Assembly (NCBI RefSeq): GCF_040373385.1
Contig: NZ_JBDXXH010000001.1
Coordinates: forward strand, 135,191-199,190
Length of the DNA: 64,000 bases
Reading direction: 5' to 3'
From: Nitratidesulfovibrio sp.
Lineage (GTDB): Bacteria > Desulfobacterota > Desulfovibrionia > Desulfovibrionales > Desulfovibrionaceae
The notes under the pieces were generated by a model. That model saw only the letters and a program-made list of their open reading frames with translations. It was not told the DNA's origin and made no database searches. This document shows positions 10,574 to 27,464 of the stretch, piece by piece; within the stretch, counting starts at the first letter, position 1, and each line of letters starts with the position of its first letter. A program made the position numbers and the translations under genes.

Positions 10574-10802
10574 AGTGACGCCAATACGCGCATGGCTCCC
10601 GCAGGCATGGCTAAGCGAGGGGGCCCTACCCACCCCCCCGTTGCGACGCATGTGCCGCCGCCAAAGCGCGACGTCACTCGCTTCTACGCACGAAACGTGG
10701 TCGGTGGGCAGCGCGTGCTCTTTTGCCGGTTGGCTGCTTATCTTCATAAAAAGAGATGCCCTTCGCCTAAGGGTGAGGAACCTTTCTGCGGCGATACGCG
10801 TC

Positions 10803-10855
10803 CGCAGCCGGAGATCGCCGCCGAGGCCTTGCGAGGCGGAAGCTCCGGCGTTGCG
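10803..10855 (+). repeat. Structured repeat copy 2 (type II)
   Basis: Stem CCGGAG (10808-10813) / CTCCGG (10843-10848) around ATCGCCGCC ... GGCGGAAG, extended outwards by CGCA / TGCG. Same internal-loop plan as type I with a different stem. Confidence 0.7.
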
Positions 10856-10929
10856 GATGCGCGCCGCCATGAATGCGAGGATAAGGGCACTCAAGCATAG
10901 TGAAGGCGACGAGAGCTCCGCGCACATTC

Positions 10930-10996
10930 GCATTCCGCCGGGTAGATCGCCCGAGGCGCGCCAGCGCCGCAGGGAAGCTGCCCGGCGTAAGAATGC
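10930..10996 (+). repeat. Structured repeat copy 3 (type I)
   Basis: Outer GCATTC / GAATGC and stem CGCCGGGTAG (10936-10945) / CTGCCCGGCG (10978-10987), all paired with one G-T wobble, enclosing ATCGCCCGAGGCGC ... GCGCCGCAGGGAAG. Confidence 0.7.
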
Positions 10997-11201
10997 GGTG
11001 CATGACGACACGGGGTTCCAAGGGGCGGAGCCCTTTGGAACGCGGGGGTGCAGGGGGTGTTCGTTACAACACCCCTGCCCGCCGGAGGCATAACGAGATC
11101 AAGCGTGACCAACAGGGCACTAGTGCCTTCGTAGAAGCCGGGTGCAACCGCGCACTACCTCTCCCTCCTCCCGCCACCCCTCTTCCCCCCTGCGCCCACA
11201 A

Positions 11202-11233
11202 GAAAAGGGCCCCCGCCCGAAAGCGGAGGCCCT
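11202..11233 (-). terminator. Rho-independent terminator of rpoC
   Basis: On the minus strand AGGGCC(T)CCGC - TTTCG - GGCGG(G)GGCCCT followed by TTTTCTT, 57 bases past the rpoC stop. Confidence 0.8.
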
Positions 11234-11289
11234 GTCTTTTCTCTTCTTCTTTTCTTTCTCTTCTTTCACTTCCGGGGCGCAAGCCCTGC

Positions 11290-15447
<4,158 letters not shown>

Positions 15448-15568
15448 ATCGTGTCCCTACCCGAAAAGGTGGTTTGCGGGCTTTTTCGTGCCCCGGCGTG
15501 CGCGCGCGCACCGGGCGGCGCCGCATGTGCCCGGCGGACTTCCGTCCGCCGGGCTTGAATGCATATTC

Positions 15569-19687
<4,119 letters not shown>

Positions 19688-20063
19688 GGTTTCACCTCAG
19701 AAAGACGGTTTTCCGGCGGGGCTCTCAGCGCGAGAGGCCGAACGACCCGTGGGGGTCGGATGAAGCAGACGCGTGCACGGCACGCTGGCAGCGGGACCGA
19801 CGGCATGGCCATGGTCCCGCGATTCGGGGGCAGCAGGCGCGTGGCGCATGGCTGCCGGGGCGAAGCGACAACGAAAGGCGGCCGCGCGAAGGGGAGTACC
19901 CTTCAACGCCGTGCCGCAGACGAGGCAAAGCGGACGCGCGACAAGAGCGACGCGCCCACCGGAAAGGCTGTCGGTTCGGGGGGTAGGAAAGAGGGGTGCA
20001 GCGTACAACGTACCGCCCGGGTCAGGAGCTGGATTGGCGCGAAGTGAGTTCGACCAAATTGCA
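19688..20063 (-). other. Long rpoB leader
   Basis: About 370 transcribed, untranslated bases if the promoter at 20064-20092 is used. I see no known riboswitch or a small gene with a good ribosome site; it is GC-rich with several short inverted repeats that could form RNA structure. Confidence 0.4.
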
Positions 20064-20092
20064 ACAATAGTCGTTTCGGAAAAATTATGCAA
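20064..20092 (-). promoter_or_regulatory. Promoter for rpoBC
   Basis: Minus-strand TTGCAT (20087-20092), 17-base spacer, TATTGT (20064-20069), set in a locally AT-rich patch that stands out from its surroundings. It would let rpoBC be made independently of the ribosomal protein genes. Confidence 0.65.
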
Positions 20093-20286
20093 GTCCGTGC
20101 GGCTTGCCACACACTCACTTCCGATCCAACATGGCGACCCCGCCGGGGTGCCCGTCCTGTCCGTCCCGCATCGTCCCGTCCCGCGAGGCTGCTCCCGCGC
20201 GCATCCGTCCGAGGTTTCGGAAAATGCCCATGGGGTGGCCGCCACCCGAAATGCCAATCTGCCGTACGGGGCGACAAAGCAGAAGA

Positions 20287-20313
20287 AGCGCGGGCGATGA
20301 GCTCGCCCGCGCT
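20287..20313 (-). terminator. Attenuator-like hairpin after rplL
   Basis: Perfect 10-bp stem AGCGCGGGCG / CGCCCGCGCT with a 7-base loop, 35 bases past the rplL stop, followed on the minus strand by TCTTCTGCTTTG. Position matches the partial terminator between rplL and rpoB known in Escherichia coli. Confidence 0.65.
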
Positions 20314-20347
20314 GTTCCAATCGCCTGTGCGGCGCAGCGAACCGAGT

Positions 20348-20731
20348 CTACTTGACTTCGACTTCGGCGCCAGCTTCCACCAGCTGCTTCTTGGCTTCTT
20401 CGGCTTCTTCCTTGGAAACGGCTTCCTTCAGGGTGGAGGGAGCGCCGTCAACCTTGTCCTTGGCTTCCTTGAGGCCAAGGCCGGTCAGGGCGCGCACAAC
20501 CTTGATGACGCCGATCTTGTTGGCGCCGGCGCCCTTCAGGATAACGTCGAATTCGGTCTTTTCTTCTTCGGCCGGGGCGGCTTCAGCCGGGCCGGCGGCA
20601 ACCATGGCCATGGCCGGGGCGGCGGCGGACACGCCGAACTTTTCTTCAAGTTCCTTGATGAACTCGGAAAGTTCGAGGACGGTCATGTTGGCGATGAATT
20701 CGACGACCTGTTCCTTGGTGATGCTGGACAT
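20348..20731 (-). CDS. rplL: 50S ribosomal protein L7/L12
   Basis: 127 residues: N-terminal dimerisation domain ([21 protein letters not shown]), alanine-rich hinge (about 35-52) and the C-terminal factor-binding domain with [30 protein letters not shown] precedes the ATG. Forms the ribosomal stalk on L10 and recruits elongation factors, including the EF-Tu encoded in this cluster. Fifty bases separate it from rplJ. Confidence 0.97.
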   Translation of the reverse strand: MSSITKEQVVEFIANMTVLELSEFIKELEEKFGVSAAAPAMAMVAAGPAEAAPAEEEKTEFDVILKGAGANKIGVIKVVRALTGLGLKEAKDKVDGAPSTLKEAVSKEEAEEAKKQLVEAGAEVEVK

Positions 20732-20781
20732 GATTTGCTCCTTTCGGGTGTCTTTGGCGTAAGGGTTGGGCTCGGTGTCGC

Positions 20782-21303
20782 CTAGGCGGCGGCCTTCTTC
20801 TCTTCAATGCCCTTCAGGGCGTAGAGAAGGCCACGGATGATGTTGGCGAACAGCGAAACGAAGTTGGTGGGCACGGCATTCATCGTGCCAAGAGCGCGCG
20901 CGATCAGTTCGGGCTTGCTGGGCAGCTTGGCGAGGTCAGAGACCTGTTCCCCGGAAAGGAACTTGCCTTCAAGGCTGCCGTGGCGCACCGCGAAGATCTT
21001 GCTCGTCTTGGCGAAGTCGGTGAGTGCCTTCGCCACCGCGACGGGATCAGCGAACCCAAGGGCGACGGCGCAGTTCTCTTTGAACGCGTCTTTGATGACG
21101 TCGTGCGCTCCGTCGGTAAAGGCGATCCGTGCCAGGGTGTTCTTCACGACGTGGTATTCCGCGCCGTTTTCACGAAGCTTCACTCTGAGACGGGTCAGCT
21201 CTTCCACCGACATACCCTTGAAGTCGGTCACGACCGCGATGGAAGCGCCTTCGGCACGAGCTTTCAGCTGCTCGATGATGGCTGCTTTATCGGACCTGTT
21301 CAC
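20782..21303 (-). CDS. rplJ: 50S ribosomal protein L10
   Basis: 173 residues from a GTG start at 21303, chosen because GAGGAGAG lies just upstream and the product begins (V/M)[12 protein letters not shown] as in the family; the frame is open further upstream but that is the regulatory leader. Contains the conserved [14 protein letters not shown] segment and a C-terminal helix that binds L7/L12. Expression is expected to be autoregulated through the leader at 21350-21430. Confidence 0.95.
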   Translation of the reverse strand: MNRSDKAAIIEQLKARAEGASIAVVTDFKGMSVEELTRLRVKLRENGAEYHVVKNTLARIAFTDGAHDVIKDAFKENCAVALGFADPVAVAKALTDFAKTSKIFAVRHGSLEGKFLSGEQVSDLAKLPSKPELIARALGTMNAVPTNFVSLFANIIRGLLYALKGIEEKKAAA

Positions 21304-21349
21304 GTGACTCTCCTCAGGTTCGGGTGTGTCTGGGTGGAAATGCCGAGCC

Positions 21350-21430
21350 AAAGACACTGTGGTCTCGGCAGGGCTTAACGCAAGGGCGGAGAACCCGTGC
21401 TGCCTGCTTTCTTCGACTCGTATTTCCGGG
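21350..21430 (-). ncRNA. Ribosomal protein L10 leader
   Basis: The minus strand carries AGTCGAAGAAAGCAGGCAGC, a short loop region, then CTTGCGTTAAGCCCTGCCGAGA: the GCAGG / CCTGC pairing and the CTGCCGAG tail are what I remember of the L10 leader that binds the L10-(L12) complex to repress rplJL translation. It lies between rplA and rplJ as expected. Boundaries are approximate. Confidence 0.6.
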
Positions 21431-21445
21431 CCTGGTGCCGGTAAA

Positions 21446-21469
21446 GGCCCGGTTGCGGACAACCGGGCC
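21446..21469 (-). terminator. Hairpin after rplA
   Basis: Perfect 10-bp stem GGCCCGGTTG / CAACCGGGCC with a 4-base loop, then TTTACC on the minus strand, 18 bases past the rplA stop. Probably a partial terminator upstream of the L10 leader. Confidence 0.55.
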
Positions 21470-21487
21470 AAATATCACCGAAGGGGG

Positions 21488-22195
21488 TTAGCCTTCGAGG
21501 AACTTCTTGATGGTGGACGGATCGACCTTGAAACCGGGGCCCATGGTGGTGGAAACGGCCATGGCCTTCATGTAGGTACCCTTGGCCGTGGCGGGCTTCA
21601 GGCGGTTCACGGTATCAAGCAGCGACTTCAGGTTGTCCAGGATCTTTTCGGGACCGAAGGACACCTTGCCGAGCGGGGCATGCAGCACGCCCGCCTTGTC
21701 GACCTTGAATTCCACGCGGCCAGCCTTGGTTTCCTTCACCGCGGTGGCCACGTCGAAGGTAACGGTGCCGGTCTTGGCGTTGGGCATCAGGCCACGGGGG
21801 CCGAGCACGCGGCCGATCTGGCCGACCAGGGCCATGACGTCGGGGGTGGCGATGGCCTTGTCGAAGTCCAGCCAGCCTTCCTTGATCTTGGCGACCAGTT
21901 CTTCGGCACCGGCAAAGTCGGCACCGGCGGCCTTGGCTTCGGCTTCCTTGTCACCCTTGCAGAACACCGCCACGCGCACGGTCTTGCCGAGGCCATGGGG
22001 CAGGGTGACGGCGCCGCGCACCATCTGGTCGGAGTATTTGGGATCGACGCCGAGGCAGATGGCCACGTCGACAGTTTCGTCGAACTTGGCGAACGAAGCC
22101 GCAAGGGACTTGGCCACCGCGTCTTCGAGAACGAGACTTTCGGCGATGTCGCGTCCTTCCGTCGCCGAACGATATTTCTTGCCGTGCTTGGGCAT
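21488..22195 (-). CDS. rplA: 50S ribosomal protein L1
   Basis: 235 residues starting [14 protein letters not shown] at 22195 with AAAGGTGGGT upstream; the 23 additional upstream in-frame codons are excluded for lack of similarity. Contains the L1 RNA-binding signature region [15 protein letters not shown]. Builds the L1 stalk near the ribosomal E site and in many bacteria represses its own operon by binding the mRNA. The 138-base gap to rplK could hold such a site but I do not see a clear one. Confidence 0.96.
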   Translation of the reverse strand: MPKHGKKYRSATEGRDIAESLVLEDAVAKSLAASFAKFDETVDVAICLGVDPKYSDQMVRGAVTLPHGLGKTVRVAVFCKGDKEAEAKAAGADFAGAEELVAKIKEGWLDFDKAIATPDVMALVGQIGRVLGPRGLMPNAKTGTVTFDVATAVKETKAGRVEFKVDKAGVLHAPLGKVSFGPEKILDNLKSLLDTVNRLKPATAKGTYMKAMAVSTTMGPGFKVDPSTIKKFLEG

Positions 22196-22333
22196 TGTAC
22201 CCACCTTTTCCTTTTGCTGACGTTCGCAATCTCCTGCCGCCATGGTCACGCGTCCCTGTTTCAAGGCATGCGCCCCGGCTTGGCCGGGAAGGCCGACGTT
22301 GTCGGCGGACGGCAGTGCAACTGATCCGAAACG

Positions 22334-22756
22334 CTACTTGATTTCGATGCCCATGCTCCGGGCGGTGCCCAGAACGGAGCGGGTGGCCGCATCGAGATCC
22401 TTGGCGGTGAGGTCGGGCAGCTTCAGCTTCGCGATCTCTTCAACCTGCGCCATGCTCACCGACCCGACCTTGTTCCGGTTCGGTTCGCCAGAGCCCTTTT
22501 CGAGCTTGGCGGCCTTCAGCAGCAGCACGGAAGCGGGGGGGGTCTTGGTGATGAACGTGAAGGAACGGTCGGAGTAGACGGTGATCACCACGGGGGTGAT
22601 CATGCCCTTCTGCTCCATGGTCTTCGCGTTGAAAGTCTTGCAGAATTCCATGATGTTCAGCCCGTGCTGGCCGAGCGCGGGACCGACCGGCGGGGAAGGG
22701 TTGGCCGCCCCGGCCGGAATCTGCAGCTTGATCTTGGCAACTTCTTTCTTAGCCAT
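22334..22756 (-). CDS. rplK: 50S ribosomal protein L11
   Basis: 140 residues, close to the usual 141-142. The N-terminal domain has the proline-rich [20 protein letters not shown] segment and the C-terminal domain ends in [16 protein letters not shown]. Binds the GTPase-associated region of 23S rRNA and is needed for RelA-dependent stringent signalling. Starts 64 bases after nusG in the same operon. Confidence 0.97.
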   Translation of the reverse strand: MAKKEVAKIKLQIPAGAANPSPPVGPALGQHGLNIMEFCKTFNAKTMEQKGMITPVVITVYSDRSFTFITKTPPASVLLLKAAKLEKGSGEPNRNKVGSVSMAQVEEIAKLKLPDLTAKDLDAATRSVLGTARSMGIEIK

Positions 22757-22820
22757 TGTTCTGTCCCTCTATGGGCGGCGCGGGCCGCGATGGTTACCGC
22801 GCAAAATCATCGAAAGGGGG

Positions 22821-23387
22821 CTAGCCCTTGGAAACCTGGACGAAGTCCAGCTCGACCGGGGTCTGCCTGCCGAAGATGGAGACCGACACCCTGAGTTTGC
22901 CCTTGTCGTAGTTGACGTCCTCGACGACGCCATTGAAGCCGCCGAAAGGCCCGTCTATGACGCGTACCTCATCCCCGCGGTCGAAGTTGAACTTCGGACG
23001 GGGCTGCTCCTGACGCGATTCCATCATGGTCAGGATGCGTTCGGCTTCGCTGTCACGCATGGGAGTCGGACGGTTCTTGCCGCCGACGAATCCGGTGACC
23101 TTGGGAATGGACTGGACGAGATGCCACGAGAAATCCGTCATGGTCATCTTGACCATGACGTACCCGGGGTAGAACTTCCGCGTGGAGGTCCGCTTCTCGC
23201 CCTTGACGAGCTCGATGACCTTCTCGGTGGGCACCACGACCTCTTCGATGAGCCCCTGCGCCTGACCGGTACGGATCATTTCGCGTATGGTCTGTTCGAC
23301 ACGCTGCTCGAAGCCCGAGTAGGTATGGACGATGAACCAGCGAGCCTTGGCGGTCGTGGGAATCGATTCGGTCATTTCGGTGTCCAT
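22821..23387 (-). CDS. nusG: Transcription termination/antitermination factor NusG
   Basis: 188 residues from ATG at 23387, whose first base overlaps the last base of the secE TGA stop; a second in-frame ATG four codons later is possible. NGN domain (KARWFIVHTYSGFEQRVEQ) and C-terminal KOW domain (VRVIDGPFGGFNGVVEDVN) are both complete. Binds RNA polymerase beta' and, through KOW, Rho or ribosomal S10. Tight overlap with secE implies translational coupling. Confidence 0.97.
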   Translation of the reverse strand: MDTEMTESIPTTAKARWFIVHTYSGFEQRVEQTIREMIRTGQAQGLIEEVVVPTEKVIELVKGEKRTSTRKFYPGYVMVKMTMTDFSWHLVQSIPKVTGFVGGKNRPTPMRDSEAERILTMMESRQEQPRPKFNFDRGDEVRVIDGPFGGFNGVVEDVNYDKGKLRVSVSIFGRQTPVELDFVQVSKG

Positions 23388-23638
23388 CACGAGAGGATGT
23401 ATTCGACGAGCTTGGTCAGCCCAAGGTCCACGACACCGAGGAACAGGGACATGACGAAAACGAGAACGAGCACGGCGATGCCCGTTGCCGTGGTTTCCTT
23501 GCGCGTGGGCCAGGTGACCTTGCGCAGTTCGCCCTTGGCTTCCTCGAAGTAGTCCCTGAGCTGGGTGATCTTGTCGCCGATGCCGTTGCCGGAATCGGCG
23601 GGGGGCGCCTCGGGCGCGTTCTGCTGCTTTTTCGCCAT
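23387..23638 (-). CDS. secE: Protein translocase subunit SecE
   Basis: 83 residues from the ATG at 23638. An N-terminal amphipathic part carries the conserved RDYFEEAKGELRKVTWPTRKE motif of SecE, followed by one membrane helix (about 52-75). This is the short single-span form found in most bacteria. Partner of SecY in the inner-membrane translocon. The upstream in-frame ATG codons give a longer, Arg/Pro-rich extension with no family match and are not used. Confidence 0.95.
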   Translation of the reverse strand: MAKKQQNAPEAPPADSGNGIGDKITQLRDYFEEAKGELRKVTWPTRKETTATGIAVLVLVFVMSLFLGVVDLGLTKLVEYILS

Positions 23639-23794
23639 GGTCGCCTCTGGAGCCATTTCGACTGGTCGACTTGCCATCGTTCGGGGGGGACCGGCCCGCC
23701 CGGCGGGCGAACCTCGCGGTTCGCCGGGCCGGGCGGAAAGGTGCCGTGGGGCGCCTTGGCACGTTGCCGTGCACTGTCCCGCTAGGAAAGGAGA

Positions 23795-23871
23795 TGGCAG
23801 GGCAGGAGGGATTCGAACCCGCAACATCCGGTTTTGGAGACCGGCGCTCTAGCCGTTAGAGCTACTGCCCT
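23795..23871 (-). tRNA. tRNA-Trp (CCA)
   Basis: Cloverleaf read on the minus strand: acceptor AGGGCAG / CTGCCCT, anticodon loop CTCCAAA with anticodon CCA, T-loop TTCGAAT, 3' CCA encoded. It sits between rpmG and secE, the usual bacterial arrangement. Confidence 0.95.
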
Positions 23872-23885
23872 GCACTATGAGGATA

Positions 23886-24035
23886 CTACTTGGTTTCGCG
23901 GTGGAGCGTGTGTTTCTTGTCCCAGGGACAATACTTCTTCAGCTCTATGCGGCCGGTAGTATTCTTCTTGTTCTTGACGGTCGCGTAATTGCGTCGCTTG
24001 CATTCGGTGCAGGCGAGCAGGAGATTGACGCGCAT
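23886..24035 (-). CDS. rpmG: 50S ribosomal protein L33
   Basis: 49 residues, too short for most gene finders: [22 protein letters not shown] at the start and [14 protein letters not shown] at the end. The cysteine pairs C-x2-C (residues 9 and 12) and the C-terminal CPWD are those of the zinc-binding form, although only three cysteines are evident. It begins 3 bases after the tuf stop codon and is therefore co-transcribed with tuf. Confidence 0.95.
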   Translation of the reverse strand: MRVNLLLACTECKRRNYATVKNKKNTTGRIELKKYCPWDKKHTLHRETK

Positions 24036-24038
24036 CGT

Positions 24039-25232
24039 TTACTCCAGGATTTCGGAGACAACACCCGCGCCGACGGTGCGGCCGCCTTCGCGGATGGCGA
24101 AGCGCAGGCCCTGCTCCATGGCGATGGGGGCAATCAGTTCCACGGTGAAGGTGGAGTTGTCGCCGGGCATGACCATTTCGACGCCGTCAGCCAGCGCGAT
24201 GATGCCGGTGATGTCAGTGGTACGGAAGTAGAACTGCGGACGGTAGCCCGAGAAGAACGGGGTGTGACGGCCGCCTTCTTCCTTGGACAGAACGTACACT
24301 TCGGCCTTGAACTTGCGGTGCGGCTTGATGGACTTGGGAGCGGCAAGAACCTGGCCGCGTTCCACGTCTTCACGCTTGATGCCGCGCAGCAGGGCACCGA
24401 TGTTGTCGCCAGCCTGGCCCTGATCGAGCAGCTTGCGGAACATTTCGACGCCGGTGCAGGTCGACTTGACGGTGTCCTTGATGCCCACGATTTCGACTTC
24501 TTCGCCAACCTTGACGATGCCGCGTTCCACACGACCGGTCACCACGGTGCCGCGGCCGGAGATGGAGAACACGTCTTCGATGGGCATCAGGAAGGGCTTG
24601 TCGATGTCGCGCTGCGGTTCGGGGATGTAGCTGTCGCAGGCTTCGAGCAGGGCCACGACCGGAGCGGCTTCGGCGGAGTTGGGATCGTCGGTTTCAAGGG
24701 CCTTGAGGGCCGAACCGCGGATCACCGGGATGTCGTCACCGGGGAAGCCGTAGAGCGAGAGCAGTTCGCGGACTTCGAGTTCCACGAGTTCGAGCAGCTC
24801 TTCGTCGTCCACCATGTCGCACTTGTTCAGGAACACCACCAGGTAGGGCACGCCGACCTGACGGGCGAGCAGGATGTGCTCACGGGTCTGGGGCATGGGG
24901 CCGTCGGTGGCGGCGACCACCAGGATACCGCCGTCCATCTGGGCGGCGCCGGTGATCATGTTCTTGATGTAGTCGGCGTGGCCGGGGCAGTCCACGTGGG
25001 CATAGTGGCGGGTGGCGGTTTCGTATTCGACGTGGGCGGTGGCGATGGTGATGCCACGTTCCTTTTCTTCAGGAGCCTTGTCGATTTCGTCGAACGCCAC
25101 GAACTTGCCGTTGCCGCGCAGACCGGCCACCTTGGTGATGGCGGCGGTCAGAGTGGTTTTGCCGTGGTCAATGTGGCCAATGGTGCCGATGTTGACATGC
25201 GGCTTCTTGCGTTCAAATTTTTCCTTACCCAT
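24039..25232 (-). CDS. tuf: Elongation factor Tu
   Basis: 397 residues. G-domain motifs [16 protein letters not shown] and NKCDM are intact, followed by the two beta-barrel domains ([12 protein letters not shown]; ending [12 protein letters not shown]). Delivers aminoacyl-tRNA to the ribosome. The ATG at 25232 has AGGGAGAACACCT upstream. It lies in one transcript with four upstream tRNAs and downstream rpmG, tRNA-Trp, secE and nusG. Confidence 0.98.
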   Translation of the reverse strand: MGKEKFERKKPHVNIGTIGHIDHGKTTLTAAITKVAGLRGNGKFVAFDEIDKAPEEKERGITIATAHVEYETATRHYAHVDCPGHADYIKNMITGAAQMDGGILVVAATDGPMPQTREHILLARQVGVPYLVVFLNKCDMVDDEELLELVELEVRELLSLYGFPGDDIPVIRGSALKALETDDPNSAEAAPVVALLEACDSYIPEPQRDIDKPFLMPIEDVFSISGRGTVVTGRVERGIVKVGEEVEIVGIKDTVKSTCTGVEMFRKLLDQGQAGDNIGALLRGIKREDVERGQVLAAPKSIKPHRKFKAEVYVLSKEEGGRHTPFFSGYRPQFYFRTTDITGIIALADGVEMVMPGDNSTFTVELIAPIAMEQGLRFAIREGGRTVGAGVVSEILE

Positions 25233-25285
25233 AGGTGTTCTCCCTGGCGTGGTTTTCTTCTTGCGTTAATCGTTAGGCGCGGAAA

Positions 25286-25361
<76 letters not shown>

Positions 25362-25394
25362 CGATTGCTTGCTTGAGGAGAACCCGGGCTAGGA

Positions 25395-25471
25395 TGGAGC
25401 GGGAAACGAGACTCGAACTCGCAACCCTCAGCTTGGAAGGCTGATGCTCTAGCCACTTGAGCTATTCCCGC
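25395..25471 (-). tRNA. tRNA-Gly (TCC)
   Basis: Minus-strand cloverleaf with acceptor GCGGGAA / TTCCCGC, anticodon loop CTTCCAA (anticodon TCC), 3' CCA encoded. Confidence 0.95.
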
Positions 25472-25556
25472 ACGTCCAGCTGGTAGCCGTACTTCCAGGA
25501 AGCCGTAGTTCTCCGACAGGCCTTCCTGTCTCCTACAGCCAAGATAGCTTGTCAAG

Positions 25557-25642
25557 TGGTGGAGGGGGGTGGATTTGAACCACCGAAGTCTTACGACGAC
25601 AGATTTACAGTCTGTTCCCTTTGGCCACTCGGGAACCCCTCC
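25557..25642 (-). tRNA. tRNA-Tyr (GTA)
   Basis: 86 bases with the long variable arm of class II tRNAs; acceptor GGAGGGG, anticodon loop CTGTAAA (anticodon GTA), T-loop TTCAAAT, 3' CCA encoded. Confidence 0.95.
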
Positions 25643-25646
25643 ACTG

Positions 25647-25722
25647 TGGAGCTGGCGATGGGACTCGAACCCGCAACCGGCTGATTACAAATCAGCTGCT
25701 CTGCCAGTTGAGCTACGCCAGC
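25647..25722 (-). tRNA. tRNA-Thr (TGT)
   Basis: Minus-strand cloverleaf with acceptor GCTGGCG / CGCCAGC, anticodon loop TTTGTAA (anticodon TGT), T-loop TTCGAGT, 3' CCA encoded. First gene of the tRNA-tuf transcript; only 4 bases from tRNA-Tyr. Confidence 0.95.
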
Positions 25723-25735
25723 CAACGAGAAAGCG

Positions 25736-25764
25736 CTTCTACCCGCTCCCTTCGGAAAAGGCAA
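25736..25764 (-). promoter_or_regulatory. Promoter of the tRNA-tuf transcript
   Basis: Minus-strand TTGCCT (25759-25764), 17-base spacer, TAGAAG (25736-25741), 13 bases before the first tRNA base. The GCGC directly after the -10 box is the kind of GC-rich discriminator seen at stringently controlled stable-RNA promoters. Confidence 0.6.
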
Positions 25765-25962
25765 GGGGTGAAAGCGGGGGAATGCGTGTTTTTTTGTACG
25801 TTGGGTGACAGATTGGCGTCTGGCGCGGTTTTGCGGGGATGAAATAGTGTGCTTTTCCGCAACAGGGTAGGCCCGCGCGGTCACTTCGACCGCCTCGCGT
25901 GCGGATGATGCCAGCTGTTTCTGACGGAGAGGATGCCTGGTGCAGACCAGGAACGGGCTGGC

Positions 25963-26047
25963 GAGGCCAGTTGAGACCGGTGAGACTAGCTGAGGCCAGC
26001 TGAGACCAGTGAGACTAGCCGAGGCCAGATGAAGTCCGATGAGCCAG
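25963..26047. repeat. 29-bp tandem repeat
   Basis: Two nearly identical 29-base units starting GAGGCCAG (25963-25991 and 25992-26020, three differences), then a decayed third unit. Each unit is itself made of GAGAC/GAGGCC sub-repeats. It lies between the tRNA-tuf promoter and the lpxC terminator, where no gene is seen (25765-26283). Confidence 0.75.
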
Positions 26048-26283
26048 ATGAGACCTGAAGAGGTCTGGCGAGTTCCGGAGCCTTCTGATGCCGCCCATGA
26101 GGGCGGAGGGGTCTGCTGCCCTTTGCGGGGCGTTGCAGGTGGGATGCGCGCCGCATTTGGCGTGCCGCCATCGTCCGTGTCGTCGTGCCGTCCAATCATT
26201 ATAATATGCGCGTAGTCGACAATGCGTGTTGCCAGCCCCTCCCTCACCACCTCCTTCCGCGTTGCCTGGGCTGCCCGCACAAC

Positions 26284-26308
26284 GAAAAGGGCCGCCCGAA
26301 GGCGGCCC
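26284..26308 (-). terminator. Rho-independent terminator of lpxC
   Basis: Perfect 8-bp stem GGGCCGCC / GGCGGCCC with a TTCG loop on the minus strand, followed by TTTTCGTT, 26 bases past the lpxC stop. Confidence 0.85.
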
Positions 26309-26334
26309 GGAAAGGCGAAAAGGCGAGAGAGCGG

Positions 26335-27285
26335 CTAGGCCGTCACGGGGTGGCCCACATGCGCGGGCGCATGGACCGGGGCAACGGCGGGACGGCGGGC
26401 GGCGCGTTCAGCGGCGGGCTCGTCCAGCGTCACTTCCTGCAGGTAGATATCGGCGTTTTCGGTCAGCACGCGCAGGAAGGCGTTGTTCAGGGCGTGGCCG
26501 GAGCAGTGCACGATGAAGTGCCCCTGCAACGGGGTGCCCAGCATGGCCATGTCGCCGATGAAATCCAGGATCTTGTGACGCACGAATTCGTCGGGAAAGC
26601 GCAGGCCGTCGTCGTTGAGCACGGCGTAGTCGTCGAGCACCACGGCGTTGTCCAGCGAGCCGCCAAGGGCCAGGCCCTTGCTGTGCATGTACTCCACCTC
26701 GCGCAGGAAGCCGAAGGTGCGCGCCTTGGCCACTTCGGCGAAGGTGCGGGGGGTCACTTCCATGCTCATGTGCTGCACGCCGATGAGCGGGTGGGCGAAG
26801 TCGATGGTATAGTCCACGCGAAAGCCGTCATGGGGCAGGGCGCGAATGGACTTGCCGTCGCTCTCGTGGCTGATGGGCTTGGCGATGCGCAGCACGCGAC
26901 GGGCGCGCGACTGGGTGCGGATGCCCGCGTTGCGCAGCAGCATGACGAAGGAGGCGGCGCTGCCGTCCATGATGGGCACTTCGCCGCCCTGCACCTCGAT
27001 GATCATGTTGTCGATCTCAAGGCCACGGATGGCGGCAAGCAGATGCTCGACGGTGGCCACCGAGGCGTCATGCCCGTTGCCGGACGCGCCGAGGGTGGTG
27101 GCAAGACCGGTTGCGACCACGGCCTGGGGATTGGGCGCCACGCGGCGCACACCCTGGGCGGTATGGATATCGAACGCGATGCCGGTGTCTTCGGGGGCGG
27201 GACGCATGGTCAGGTGGACCATCTTGCCGCCGTGCAGGCCGACGCCCGAGCATTCGATGTTTTTCTTGATGGTGGTCTGGTTCAT
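26335..27285 (-). CDS. lpxC: UDP-3-O-acyl-N-acetylglucosamine deacetylase
   Basis: 316 residues. Zinc and catalytic motifs are in place: EHLLAAI (about 77-83) and HKILDFIGD (about 232-240), the HKxxD signature. First committed step of lipid A synthesis in the cytosol, so the organism has an outer membrane with LPS. Starts MNQTTIKKNIECSGVGLHGGK at 27285. Stands as a single gene with its own terminator; an AT-rich stretch at 27321-27355 upstream may hold its promoter but no clear -35/-10 pair was found. Confidence 0.96.
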   Translation of the reverse strand: MNQTTIKKNIECSGVGLHGGKMVHLTMRPAPEDTGIAFDIHTAQGVRRVAPNPQAVVATGLATTLGASGNGHDASVATVEHLLAAIRGLEIDNMIIEVQGGEVPIMDGSAASFVMLLRNAGIRTQSRARRVLRIAKPISHESDGKSIRALPHDGFRVDYTIDFAHPLIGVQHMSMEVTPRTFAEVAKARTFGFLREVEYMHSKGLALGGSLDNAVVLDDYAVLNDDGLRFPDEFVRHKILDFIGDMAMLGTPLQGHFIVHCSGHALNNAFLRVLTENADIYLQEVTLDEPAAERAARRPAVAPVHAPAHVGHPVTA

Positions 27286-27464
27286 AACCCCTCCGCTGGC
27301 GTTAGAGCATGAACCGTGCCAAAATCTAGACTTTTATAATGGCCTGAAATTGCGTGGATTGCTCGTGTCTCTGGCCGGGCGTGCCTGTGTGTTTCGCGCA
27401 CATGTGTGGCTTTTACGCACCGCCCGCCGTGGTGCGAAAACCACACATTCGGGTGGCGTTACCG

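Larger units (their letters stand above)
10279..11139. repeat. Composite repeat cluster 1 between rpoC and the DUF4390 gene
   Basis: About 860 bp without a credible gene. It is bordered by inverted copies of one end module: plus sense at 10279-10340 and again at 10371-10440, minus sense at 11078-11139. The module contains TTCTACGAAGA, CCCTG(C/T)TG and GATTTCGTTATG (or its complement) followed by CCTCCGGCGGG. Inside are three structured hairpin repeats (listed separately) plus blocks such as CCACCCCTGGACCCCC that recur at 50735-50752. A poly-G tract at 10206-10227 precedes it. Long open frames here are by-products of GC-rich repeats. Confidence 0.75.

Noticed and set aside
10347..11093. Open frames within repeat cluster 1 and similar ones at 50412-51130
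   Set aside because: They consist of the repeat modules translated in arbitrary frames, recur in other frames in other clusters, and have no fold-like sequence.
25963..26047. Possible CRISPR array (29-bp units)
   Set aside because: Units are directly adjacent with no spacers and no cas genes are present; it is a plain tandem repeat.
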